Below are positions 57,333 through 64,000 of a DNA stretch of 64,000 nucleotides, piece by piece; position 1 is the first letter of the stretch; each line of letters begins with the position of its first letter. A model generated the notes under the pieces. It ran no database searches, had not been told where the DNA came from, and worked only from the letters and a program-made list of their open reading frames with translations. The position numbers were made by a program, and so were the translations under genes. This stretch comes from Paenalkalicoccus suaedae. GTDB taxonomy: Bacteria; Bacillota; Bacilli; Bacillales; Salisediminibacteriaceae. The stretch is taken from contig NZ_CP041372.2 of assembly GCF_006965545.2 (NCBI RefSeq), forward strand, positions 3,472,001 through 3,536,000. Reading direction: 5' to 3'.

Positions 57333-57992
57333 TTATCCTTCTCCTTTTTCTAGCTTGGCTAAAAGTTTTGTGATCGCTTCTTCCATTTCTTTATATGTCG
57401 CTTCGTACTGGGCATCATCGCCACCGAATGGATCTTGAATATCAAAGGATGGCAAGTCCCACTCAATGCGATCGATCGCGACTTGATGTGGATGAAGCTG
57501 TTCTAATAGTTCTTCTTCTTTGCTATTTTGGTTATTCATATCGTTTGTCTCATTATAGCGTTCAATTTTATCTTGGTTTGCCGTGACAAACTGTGCACGC
57601 TTTAGCTCCATTTGCACGTGGTGCTCGCGCAGTTCCTCGATTTTCTGTAGCGTATTAGAATCGTCCAATACATACTCCTTCAGCGTAAAAATCTGATCAG
57701 CGTATGTAGGATACTGCTCAATTAGCATTTGCTTGTGTGCGTTTGTCATCGCAAGTGTAAGGTCGGACCACTCGAGCAGGTCAGGCGATACTCCCTGAGA
57801 CTGGTGGCTCTCCATCATACCTCGACGCGCGAGAACCTGGCGAGAGCCTTCTGACATTGGCATGCCTTCCATGCCATGGACTCCCGCAGACTGCGCTCTA
57901 AAATCTTCGTTCTGCTTTTTATTCTCAAAAATAACCTCTGCCATAGGACTTCGGCATGTGTTACCTGTACAAACAAATAATACTCGTTCCAT
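57333..57992 (-). CDS. ywlE: protein arginine phosphatase YwlE with an unusual insertion
   Basis: This 219-residue protein of the low-molecular-weight phosphatase fold has the P-loop CTGNTCRSP (Cys8, Arg14) with Thr12. That Thr corresponds to the residue giving YwlE its phosphoarginine preference. The general-acid Asp lies in DIQDPFGGD. The family is usually about 150 residues; here about 60 extra residues of charged, probably coiled-coil sequence (MELKRAQFVTANQDKIERYN and beyond) sit between the LKEYV strand and the Asp loop. No frameshift is needed to explain it. It would counter McsB arginine kinase. Confidence 0.9.
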   Translation of the reverse strand: MERVLFVCTGNTCRSPMAEVIFENKKQNEDFRAQSAGVHGMEGMPMSEGSRQVLARRGMMESHQSQGVSPDLLEWSDLTLAMTNAHKQMLIEQYPTYADQIFTLKEYVLDDSNTLQKIEELREHHVQMELKRAQFVTANQDKIERYNETNDMNNQNSKEEELLEQLHPHQVAIDRIEWDLPSFDIQDPFGGDDAQYEATYKEMEEAITKLLAKLEKGEG

Positions 57993-58109
57993 CCGCTCAC
58001 TTCCTTAATCTGATGTTTCTTTTACGTTTCCCGAGTTAGATGAAAATCAATCATCTCTCTGCCTCTATTTTACCACAAAAACGCGGGCAAATCGTTCCAC
58101 ACGATTTTC

Positions 58110-58646
58110 TTACGTAAAAAGCATCGACACGCCAAAGCCAAGGAGGACAAGTCCTGCGAGCCATTCGAGCGAGAGGCTTGTGAGTAGCTGGAGTCGTCTG
58201 CCGAGCACGAGTCCGAGCGCAGTTAGTGCCATACTAAATGTTCCAAATAGGAGGAGTAAGAGCATGGTCTCCCTGCCAGCCGCGGCCATGCTAAAGCCTG
58301 TCGAGAAGCTATCCATGCTCACCGACACAGCAAACACCAATAGCCCCATTCCTTTGGGGGAAAATAGGGTCGAGCCGCTTCTAAAGCTTGCGATAATCAT
58401 TTGCAGTCCGAGTACGATGAGACCGAGCGCTCCAAGGATGACGGCGATATGTCCAATGTGGAGGCTCAGGAAATGTCCGAGTAGCATGCCGATGAGCGGT
58501 AAAAAGATATGGCACGATCCCACGAGTGCGCTTGTTATCGCAATTCGTCGTGTGGATAACTTGTTAACACCTAGTCCGAGTGCGATCGAAAAGGCGTCGA
58601 TACTAAGGGCAAATGCGATCATTGAAGCTGACAGCCAGTATTCCAC
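58110..58646 (-). CDS. mntP: manganese efflux pump MntP
   Basis: This 178-residue membrane protein with six predicted helices in two homologous halves has IAFALSIDAFSIALGLG in the first and FAVSVSMDSFSTGFSM in the second. These Asp-containing helices are the metal path in the MntP (YebN/YwlD) family. The start is GTG six bases after GAGGAGG, giving MEYWLSASMIAF. A longer frame adds 31 residues without membrane character and is rejected. It follows spoIIR-ywlC in Bacillus order. Confidence 0.92.
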   Translation of the reverse strand: MEYWLSASMIAFALSIDAFSIALGLGVNKLSTRRIAITSALVGSCHIFLPLIGMLLGHFLSLHIGHIAVILGALGLIVLGLQMIIASFRSGSTLFSPKGMGLLVFAVSVSMDSFSTGFSMAAAGRETMLLLLLFGTFSMALTALGLVLGRRLQLLTSLSLEWLAGLVLLGFGVSMLFT

Positions 58647-58745
58647 ATGCATCCTCCTCACTTTGTTCGGTACAAGCTTATGTGGGAGGTGTGGGAAATA
58701 GACGTGTTGATTGCCTAAGTGCTGACTAGTTAAGCCCAAGTGCCT

Positions 58746-58922
58746 TAGCTCTTCGAGCTGTCAGCCCTACAGACACTCTACGACATCCATAGGGCCGGTC
58801 TTTGAGCTTCCTCGTCGGCAAGAGTCGACTGTCGTCTCCTCTTAAGCGCCTCCTGTGGGATCTCAAAAACCTCTTTCTCCCTATGGATTGTCTCCGAATG
58901 TCTTGCGGGTCTGCCAGCTCTG
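58746..58922. repeat. palindromic element B, copy 12 (R orientation)
   Basis: It runs from AGCTCTTCGAGCTGTCAGCCC to GGGTCTGCCAGCTCTGCG and is preceded by ACTAGTTAAGCCCAAGTGCC. It lies between the divergent mntP and GNAT genes. A frame across it is not coding. The rest of the gap to 59104 is AT-rich and should hold the GNAT promoter. Confidence 0.85.
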
Positions 58923-59104
58923 CGTTTAATTTAAAAAGATTCGTTCAAAGCACGTTATTCATTACAAGACTTTTAGTCATAGTTAAGTTCGATTGTCGCT
59001 ATTTGGATTTTAACTTCCATATAAAAGTTACCCATGATAAACTAAATGTATCATTTTTTCCCATAATGAACGTTACGATCTTTTTTAAAGGGGGCGAGTT
59101 GTTA

Positions 59105-59608
59105 ATGGACATTAGGTTGGCTCGGTTGGAGGATGCGGAGGGGATTGTCCGTGTTTGTACAGATGCATATCGGCATACATATCCAGGGATAATTGCGGCT
59201 TCGCATATCGAAAAAACGATTAAGGAATTTTATAACCTGGAGCGGGTTGAGAGAGAAATTACGGATGTTTCTGATGCGTGGAACGGATGGTTTGTGGCTG
59301 TGGATAATGGGCAGGTTGTTGGTGCAGCTGGTGGCGGATTTACTGCGGATAGCGTGGCGGAGCTGTTTGTCATATATCTTGATCCGGCAAGAAAGCGCGA
59401 AGGCATTGGGAGCAGACTTTTGACTGCTGTGACAGATGACCAGCGGGCGCGCGGGGCGAAGGAGCAGTGGGTGTCTGTACAGAAGTACAACGATATGGGC
59501 ATTCCTTTTTACGAGGCGGTTGGATTTGAGTATCAGGAGGAGCGCCCGGCTCACGGCTATTCCGAGGAAGAGGGGTACAGATCTCTAAGGTATAAACGGA
59601 GGATTTGA
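59105..59608 (+). CDS. GNAT family N-acetyltransferase
   Basis: This 167-residue protein begins MDIRLARLEDAEGIVRVC. Acetyl-CoA motif A is FVIYLDPARKREGIGSRLL (R/Q-x-x-G-x-G/A pattern) and motif B includes VSVQKYNDMGIPFYEAVGFE. The substrate is unknown. The start is placed at ATG after AAAGGGGG; an in-frame TTG two codons upstream is also possible. It heads a plus-strand cluster of four genes. Confidence 0.88.
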   Translation: MDIRLARLEDAEGIVRVCTDAYRHTYPGIIAASHIEKTIKEFYNLERVEREITDVSDAWNGWFVAVDNGQVVGAAGGGFTADSVAELFVIYLDPARKREGIGSRLLTAVTDDQRARGAKEQWVSVQKYNDMGIPFYEAVGFEYQEERPAHGYSEEEGYRSLRYKRRI

Positions 59609-59625
59609 TGAAAGGGAGGATATAG

Positions 59626-60033
59626 TTGAAATTTAGATTAGTTCTTTTACTACTTATCGGCTTTGGATTACTTGTCGGGTGCAACAACTCCCTTTCTTTT
59701 GAAGAAAAAGAGAGAGCTGATCTCGATGCTGATACACAGAATTTTTTCTCGCTAGTGGATTCAGACGGTGTACATGTCCGCACGAGCGCAGAAAACCATG
59801 AAGCTGTTGTATATATAAATACTTCTAACATGGGAGACGAGTATGTCACAGACTTTGACGTCTATGCAGAGGATTCAACCCTATTTTTCTCCTACAAGAC
59901 AGAAAGCGTGTCAGACTCCTCTGAGAAGCTCGTTCATGAACACTATTATGTGGTCAACCAAGATCAAAGCTACGAAACACTTCGGTTAATTGAGAACGGT
60001 GAGGAAACGTATTTTGATACTCTAGGTTATTAG
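59626..60033 (+). CDS. putative lipoprotein
   Basis: This 135-residue precursor has a lipobox (FGLLVGC, Cys19). The mature domain is acidic with beta-rich stretches (VHEHYYVVNQDQSYETLRLI). The start codon is TTG after AGGGAGG; no ATG fits. Function is unknown. It follows the GNAT gene by 17 bp. Confidence 0.75.
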   Translation: MKFRLVLLLLIGFGLLVGCNNSLSFEEKERADLDADTQNFFSLVDSDGVHVRTSAENHEAVVYINTSNMGDEYVTDFDVYAEDSTLFFSYKTESVSDSSEKLVHEHYYVVNQDQSYETLRLIENGEETYFDTLGY

Positions 60034-60089
60034 CTGTTGCCTACAAGACGGTTGATGTAAAAGAGAACTTTTGAGAGGAAATAACGACC

Positions 60090-60767
60090 ATGCATATTAA
60101 CAGATTGATGTTATGTACAGATAAGTTAACTGAGATGAAGGACTTCTATGTAAAGAAATTAGGCTTTGCTTTGATAGATGAGAGTATGAATGGCTTTAAA
60201 ATCGCTGTTGGTAGTAGCGAATTAGAATTTGCTTTCGATGATGCAGTCTCACATCCTCATTACCACGTCGCCTTTAATATCCCGTCAAATAAGTTCAACG
60301 AAGCAAAAGAATGGGCAAAAGCGAGAGTTAGCCTAAACGTTGAAAACGGTCAGGATGAGGCTTATTTTGATTTTTTCTCTGCTCATGCTCTTTATTTTAG
60401 CGATCCCTCTGGTAATGTGATTGAGTTGATTTCTAGGCATGAGATAAACGCGGTTCAAGAAGAGCCATTTTCCATGCAAAGCTTTCTTAATATAAGTGAA
60501 ATAGGTGTGACTGTGCACGATGTAGCGCGCGCAGCTGACGAACTAAATAGTATTGGAATATCAAAAATGAACAACGGCTTGATAGATCGTACTAGCATCA
60601 ATTTTATGGGAGAAAAGAATGAGGGAGTTTTCATTATTTTGAATCAACCCGGAAGACGCTGGATTTTTTCAGATAAGATTTCTAACGCCTTCCCTCTCTC
60701 GATGACCTTATCTACTAAAGATGTGATTGAGGTTGATACAGGCGGAGTATTACGTACAATTCGATGA
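60090..60767 (+). CDS. VOC (glyoxalase/bleomycin-resistance) superfamily protein
   Basis: This 225-residue protein starts MHINRLMLCTDKLTEMKDFY, the usual first betaalphabetabetabeta motif of the VOC superfamily. A second motif has ALYFSDPSGNVIELISR (about 101-117), where Glu and His serve as metal ligands in many members. The C-terminal part (about 140-225) is a shorter, diverged module. Substrate and metal are unknown. AGAGGAAATAA precedes the ATG. Confidence 0.85.
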   Translation: MHINRLMLCTDKLTEMKDFYVKKLGFALIDESMNGFKIAVGSSELEFAFDDAVSHPHYHVAFNIPSNKFNEAKEWAKARVSLNVENGQDEAYFDFFSAHALYFSDPSGNVIELISRHEINAVQEEPFSMQSFLNISEIGVTVHDVARAADELNSIGISKMNNGLIDRTSINFMGEKNEGVFIILNQPGRRWIFSDKISNAFPLSMTLSTKDVIEVDTGGVLRTIR

Positions 60768-60833
60768 AAAAGGGATTTTAGAATAACAGTTTCTATCACA
60801 GGGAGGAGATTTATTATTCCATACGTCTATCAT

Positions 60834-61379
60834 ATGGTTCCTAAAAACATGTTAGGTGAACAGCTTATTCCGTTAAATGAGTTAAAGACAATTGATGAAT
60901 CTCTTTATCACCAGTACACGAAGAAGTACTTGAATCATCAGGAAAGAAAAAAGCTACTAACTCGGCAAATACCGAAAATGAATTGCTTGTGGAACGATGT
61001 TATTCATTTCTTGCCCCTGCATCCATCTCATGTTTATGCTGCTATAAAAGATGTAGGTATTCCTACAAAAAACGATGTTATTTTTTATAAGATTCCTATT
61101 TCAAATTTAAAGTTGAATAAAAACGCTATTTTCCATTACAGCAAAGAGACCTATAGAGGTCCTGCTGCAGAAATGAGTATGGACGAGATAGAGCTACTTG
61201 ATTTAATGCGATATGAGGAATTATCAGCTATCCCCAATGACACCGTGGATTATTACATAGAAGAATTTAAGAAAGGAACTCAGTTTGGATTGTTCCCCTT
61301 TATCCCCCACATCCTTAGCTTAGGAAGAGTCAATGTTTCCAATGTAGAAACAATTAATTGGAGTGACGGTATTAAATAG
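60834..61379 (+). CDS. unknown conserved Bacillus protein
   Basis: This protein has 181 residues from the first ATG. The N-terminus (MVPKNMLGEQLIPLNELKTI) and the block NCLWNDVIHFLPLHPSHVYAAIK resemble an uncharacterised Bacillus group of about 190 residues. In those relatives the sequence begins with YHMVPK, as it would here if translation began upstream. The only good ribosome site (GGGAGGAG, 60801-60808) lies 25 bases before this ATG but seven bases before an in-frame ATT at 60816. It is the last gene of the plus-strand cluster, ending in a strong terminator. Confidence 0.72.
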   Translation: MVPKNMLGEQLIPLNELKTIDESLYHQYTKKYLNHQERKKLLTRQIPKMNCLWNDVIHFLPLHPSHVYAAIKDVGIPTKNDVIFYKIPISNLKLNKNAIFHYSKETYRGPAAEMSMDEIELLDLMRYEELSAIPNDTVDYYIEEFKKGTQFGLFPFIPHILSLGRVNVSNVETINWSDGIK

Positions 61380-61390
61380 AGGAATACATA

Positions 61391-61420
61391 AAAACAGAAC
61401 TCTTTTGGAGTTCTGTTTTT
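61391..61420 (+). terminator. terminator of the GNAT-lipoprotein-VOC cluster
   Basis: AAAACAGAACTC pairs with GGAGTTCTGTTTT around TTTT, followed by T. It is also T-flanked on the minus strand. Confidence 0.92.
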
Positions 61421-61566
61421 ATGTTTCGAAGCTATAATTTCTACACAGCTCGTTTTTTAAAAAGAAGAACATCTGGATATAGCACTTCTGGTTTATTGAA
61501 GCTCATTTATGGTTAATCGAGACGCTTTTCCGGTTAATTGCATCATATTATATAATCTTCAGTTAA

Positions 61567-62610
61567 TTAGCGCCTTACCACTACTCCACCAGCCGCTTTC
61601 TCCAGCCGATTCATCACCGCTTCTCCAATTCCATCGCGCTCGTACACCGTCGCAAAGATGATATCCACATCCTCTGTGGAAAAACTGCGTAAGCCATCAT
61701 ACAGTTGTGCTGCTATCGCAGCTACATCCGAAATGGAGCCAAGTGTTACTACTTTTTCCACAGTCACATTCGGCACATATTCGTCAGGTACGAGGACACC
61801 AACGCGATTACCCTCTGCTTGTGCGTCTCCAACTACTTTTTCTAAAAAGGCTTGGTCGCCGTCGACTAACACAAGCGGCGCGTCTGGCGCATAGTGCGTG
61901 TACTTCATGCCCGGGGAGCGCGGGGCGTCGTCGGATTTTGTGAGTGCCGGATCAATCGCGACTTCGCCGATGACGGACTCAATGTCCGCTTTCGATAGAC
62001 CGCCAGGACGGAGAATCATTGGAGGCGTGACCGTGCAATCGATGACCGTCGACTCGACGCCAACTCCGGTAGCACCGCCATCGACGATCCCTGCGATGCG
62101 TCCGTTGAGATCGTCATATACGTGCTGAGCCGTCGTCGGACTCGGGCGACCAGAACGATTCGCGCTTGGTGCTGCGACGGGTACGCCACTTGCTTTGATC
62201 ACCTCACGCGCGACTTCATGATCTGGTAGGCGCACAGCCACCGTATCAAGACCCGCTGTGACAATTGTGGATAAGCTGTGATTATGTTTGACGATAATCG
62301 CGAGCGGCCCTGGCCAGAAGGCATCCATCAGCTGTTCCGCGACTTTGGGAAGCTCGTTTGTAAGCTTTGCCATGTCCTCGGTCTCCGCGATGTGGACAAT
62401 CAGTGGGTTATCCGATGGGCGACCCTTCGCCTCAAAAATACGAGCCACCGCAGTGTCTGACGTGGCATCTCCACCTAATCCATATACCGTTTCCGTTGGG
62501 AATGCCACGACTTCTCCAGATTGGATCGCCCGACCAGCTTCCTGAACACCCTCTCCAGCTGACTTATCCACATTTTTATCCACATTCCACACAGTTGTCT
62601 GTTGATACAT
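61567..62610 (-). CDS. ywlC: L-threonylcarbamoyladenylate synthase (Sua5/YwlC)
   Basis: This 347-residue enzyme makes the threonylcarbamoyl-AMP used for the t6A37 tRNA modification. The YrdC domain (about 20-200) has GGVVAFPTETVYGLGGDA-like sequence (EVVAFPTETVYGLG), KGRPSDNPLIVHI and VAAPSANRSGRPSPT; the C-terminal Sua5 domain follows (about 220-347). Length matches B. subtilis YwlC (346). The start is ATG after AGGGAGG. Its first codons (WNVDKNVDKSAG) contain two perfect DnaA boxes. Confidence 0.95.
   Translation of the reverse strand: MYQQTTVWNVDKNVDKSAGEGVQEAGRAIQSGEVVAFPTETVYGLGGDATSDTAVARIFEAKGRPSDNPLIVHIAETEDMAKLTNELPKVAEQLMDAFWPGPLAIIVKHNHSLSTIVTAGLDTVAVRLPDHEVAREVIKASGVPVAAPSANRSGRPSPTTAQHVYDDLNGRIAGIVDGGATGVGVESTVIDCTVTPPMILRPGGLSKADIESVIGEVAIDPALTKSDDAPRSPGMKYTHYAPDAPLVLVDGDQAFLEKVVGDAQAEGNRVGVLVPDEYVPNVTVEKVVTLGSISDVAAIAAQLYDGLRSFSTEDVDIIFATVYERDGIGEAVMNRLEKAAGGVVVRR
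62266..62274 (-). promoter_or_regulatory. DnaA box within ywlC
   Basis: TGTGGATAA (TTATCCACA on the other strand) is a perfect consensus box, about 300 bp from the main cluster. Confidence 0.7.
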
Positions 62611-62796
62611 GTGTACATCCTCCCTATTACTGTTCATTCAAACTCATTCTCTTATAGAAACAACGAAACGCACGCTCCCATATAGGAACGTACGATCGTT
62701 AATTATCCTCAAATTGTTGTGTTTATCCACAAATACGGTGGATAACTTCTGTGAATCTGTGTATAAACATGTGGATGACTGTTTTTACTATCCACA
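62564..62796. promoter_or_regulatory. cluster of seven DnaA boxes at the ywlC start and promoter
   Basis: Perfect boxes: 62564-62572, 62576-62584, 62723-62731 (TTATCCACA) and 62758-62766 (TTATACACA, minus). One-mismatch boxes: 62737-62745, 62770-62778 and 62788-62796. Clustered high-affinity boxes in both orientations fit a DnaA-binding site away from oriC; I recall that B. subtilis has one near ywlC. Confidence 0.8.
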
Positions 62797-63189
62797 GTGT
62801 TGATAAATGACTTTAGCAGACAACCCTTGATCTGTAAACCTTTTTGCCTGTTGATAACTAGGTATAATTCGTTTAAAGCCTAGCTGTGGAAAAAGCGATT
62901 CTTCTTTTTTCATACAAACAAATAGATTTTCTCGCGCCTCAACGACCGCATGAACGAGTGCTAGGAGCAAGACATGACTCTTCTCCTTGTGCGCTGCATC
63001 GATTATGAGCCCACGCACACACGCGTCGCCCTCAATCATTTGCACCGCGATTGTGCCAACGATCTCATGGGCAAGGGTATTCGCCGCAAAGATTTGCCAG
63101 TCAGGTGTTGCTGTAAAGCCGATTTTTGCCCAAAACCTGTCCAATTCCGCCTGCCTTGCTGTACTCATCTCTTCTATATAAAATGCCAT
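62788..63189 (-). CDS. ywlB: YwlB-like GNAT-fold protein
   Basis: This 133-residue protein lies between ywlC and spoIIR in the position of B. subtilis ywlB. It shows a compact GNAT pattern: IVGTIAVQMIEGDACVRGLI (beta-4 region), then AAHKEKSHVLLLALVHAVVE, where the usual RGxGxG pyrophosphate loop is degenerate, and FPQLGFKRI near the end. AAAGGGG precedes ATG. The substrate is unknown and enzyme activity is uncertain. Confidence 0.75.
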   Translation of the reverse strand: MAFYIEEMSTARQAELDRFWAKIGFTATPDWQIFAANTLAHEIVGTIAVQMIEGDACVRGLIIDAAHKEKSHVLLLALVHAVVEARENLFVCMKKEESLFPQLGFKRIIPSYQQAKRFTDQGLSAKVIYQHCG

Positions 63190-63235
63190 CAAGCTCGCCC
63201 CTTTCTACGAAAATAGTATGCGAAAGTAGGGGAAT

Positions 63236-63823
63236 CTATGACTCTGACAAAAGAGAGTTCCATACATTTTTTGCGACATCGACAACAAAGAAGCGATTTT
63301 CTACTGGTTCCTCTTCTTCTTCCGATATTTCAGTAAAGCATAGCGGCGGGAACAAGACGCACCACCAGTTATCACCTGAAGCTTCGCCTAGTTCAATGTA
63401 GACTGCTTCGTATGCTCCAGCTGGATAAAGTCTGTAGCCATACTGCTTCGTCGGGAAGTCGACTTCCTGAAGGGATACACGAAAGGGCTGATGGACACCT
63501 TGCTCATACAGCTCGTGTGCAATGATCGCTTCAAGCATTGGTAATCGATCCGTGATTAGAGCGCGCGCCTCGTCCTTCGTGCTCATCTCCATCGTCCAAG
63601 CGGATATCGCTCCGTGCACACGATCTCGGATGGCAAGCTTCGCCTGCTGATCCTCGGCCGAGTTACTATTTGATTTAATACGCAGGCGGATTGCCTCTTC
63701 AGGAATTGCCTCTTCTACCTGCTCTTCTGTTGAAAAGTAAGTGGAATCGTACGCGTACATTTGACCTTGCCATGATATACATAAAATAAGCATAATGAGT
63801 GCAATTTTAATCGTTTGATTCAT
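63236..63823 (-). CDS. spoIIR: stage II sporulation protein SpoIIR
   Basis: This 195-residue secreted signalling protein is made in the forespore and triggers SpoIIGA-dependent processing of pro-sigma-E in the mother cell. A signal peptide (about 1-24) is followed by IRLRIKSNSNSAEDQQAKLAIRD and the C-terminal WWCVLFPPLCF block typical of SpoIIR. Its ribosome site (AAGGGGG) lies inside a strong hairpin. Confidence 0.95.
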   Translation of the reverse strand: MNQTIKIALIMLILCISWQGQMYAYDSTYFSTEEQVEEAIPEEAIRLRIKSNSNSAEDQQAKLAIRDRVHGAISAWTMEMSTKDEARALITDRLPMLEAIIAHELYEQGVHQPFRVSLQEVDFPTKQYGYRLYPAGAYEAVYIELGEASGDNWWCVLFPPLCFTEISEEEEEPVENRFFVVDVAKNVWNSLLSES

Positions 63824-63830
63824 CTGTAAC

Positions 63831-63871
63831 GCCCCCTTGTAGTAACAGCTTTGTCACGAATACGAGGGGGC
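63831..63871 (-). promoter_or_regulatory. hairpin sequestering the spoIIR ribosome site
   Basis: On the minus strand GCCCCCTCGTA (63861-63871) pairs with TACAAGGGGGC (63831-63841) over 11 bp with one G-U pair. The Shine-Dalgarno AAGGGGG is inside the stem, seven bases before the start codon. Confidence 0.6.
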
Positions 63872-64000
63872 AAACATGAAACCGTTCGACAGTTTTTTTG
63901 TCTGGTAGCTTTTAATGATGAGTGCTTCGTTGATAAGTGCCGTGCTGCTTAGTTCTCGTTGCTTTCCCGTCACTTCCCAAGTCTCGCCATCACGATGCGT
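63854..64000 (-). CDS. 3' end of an upstream gene (position of ywkF)
   Basis: An open frame of 48 codons plus TGA runs in from the right edge (HRDGETWEVTGKQRELSSTA...NGFMFAPSYS). It ends 31 bp before spoIIR. In B. subtilis the gene upstream of spoIIR is ywkF, so this may be its end. Coding is supported only by the open frame and position. Confidence 0.45.
   Translation of the reverse strand, partial: THRDGETWEVTGKQRELSSTALINEALIIKSYQTKKLSNGFMFAPSYS

Noticed and set aside
58180..58701. 173-codon plus-strand frame opposite mntP
   Set aside because: Antisense to a recognisable membrane protein; no ribosome site or family.
58802..59104. N-terminal extension of the GNAT gene by about 100 codons
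   Set aside because: It runs through a B palindrome; the AAAGGGGG ribosome site and the family N-terminus mark the start at about 59105.
62611..62790. Chromosomal origin of replication
   Set aside because: DnaA boxes are dense, but no dnaA or dnaN gene or AT-rich unwinding region is adjacent and the gene order places this away from oriC.

Overview
This window looks like chromosomal DNA from an alkaliphilic, endospore-forming Bacillaceae (Bacillota). The right two thirds follow the order known from the left chromosome arm of Bacillus subtilis: spoIIR, ywlB, ywlC, mntP, ywlE, rpiB, ywlG, glyA, upp, mnaA, the atp operon, ywzB, murA, spoIID, spoIIQ, spoIIID, mbl, flhO, flhP, fabZ. Nearly all of these lie on the minus strand, which fits a replication fork running from right to left. 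The alkaliphile inference comes from the ATP synthase: subunit a carries the NIYAKE lysine and subunit c carries an alanine-rich first helix plus the PxxExxP motif of alkaliphilic Bacillus enzymes. No IS element, rRNA, tRNA or CRISPR array was recognised.

Layout. 1-6000: an ECF sigma/anti-sigma pair, an Rpn-family nuclease and several unknown genes, separated by repeats. 6066-11026: a secreted SLH-anchored 2',3'-cyclic nucleotide phosphodiesterase and a chemotaxis receptor. 12167-20470: two sugar-acid loci, a gluconate module (gnd divergent from an rpiR regulator and gntK) and an aldonate dehydratase, aldolase and IclR module with a clear operator. 20900-29150: an envelope-related stretch with lipoproteins, an SDR enzyme, a hydrolase with seven peptidoglycan-binding domains and three small acidic lipoproteins. 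It also holds two adjacent candidate small RNAs at about 23690-24000. 29394-38673: fabZ, flhP/flhO, mbl, spoIIID, spoIIQ, spoIID and murA. 38955-47463: ywzB and the complete atp operon (atpZ-I-B-E-F-H-A-G-D-C). 47777-58646: a Vpr-like protease, an HD-domain protein, mnaA, upp, glyA, ywlG, rpiB, ywlE and mntP. 59105-61379: a small plus-strand GNAT, lipoprotein, VOC and unknown gene cluster. 61567-64000: ywlC, ywlB, spoIIR and the end of a further gene, with a cluster of DnaA boxes.

The most unusual content is intergenic. At least ten loci hold arrays in which a short word (7-11 bp) recurs every 20 or 21 bp, about two helical turns, with degenerate sequence between the words. The word differs between loci (TTACTTCT, TGCATTT, GTGATAACT, ATGTACC, TTATG, CGTACGC, GTCACTTC) while the phase is kept. 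Almost all arrays lie just beyond the rho-independent terminator of a minus-strand gene. The arrays are interleaved with two families of 130-240 bp imperfect palindromes, called B and C here. In three places the order C, 21-bp array, terminator, B is repeated as one composite of about 0.8-1 kb. Because some arrays have a 20-bp period and the words change between loci, they are not coding; the long ORFs across them are artefacts. They may be phased protein-binding or transcript-end elements, which is inference.
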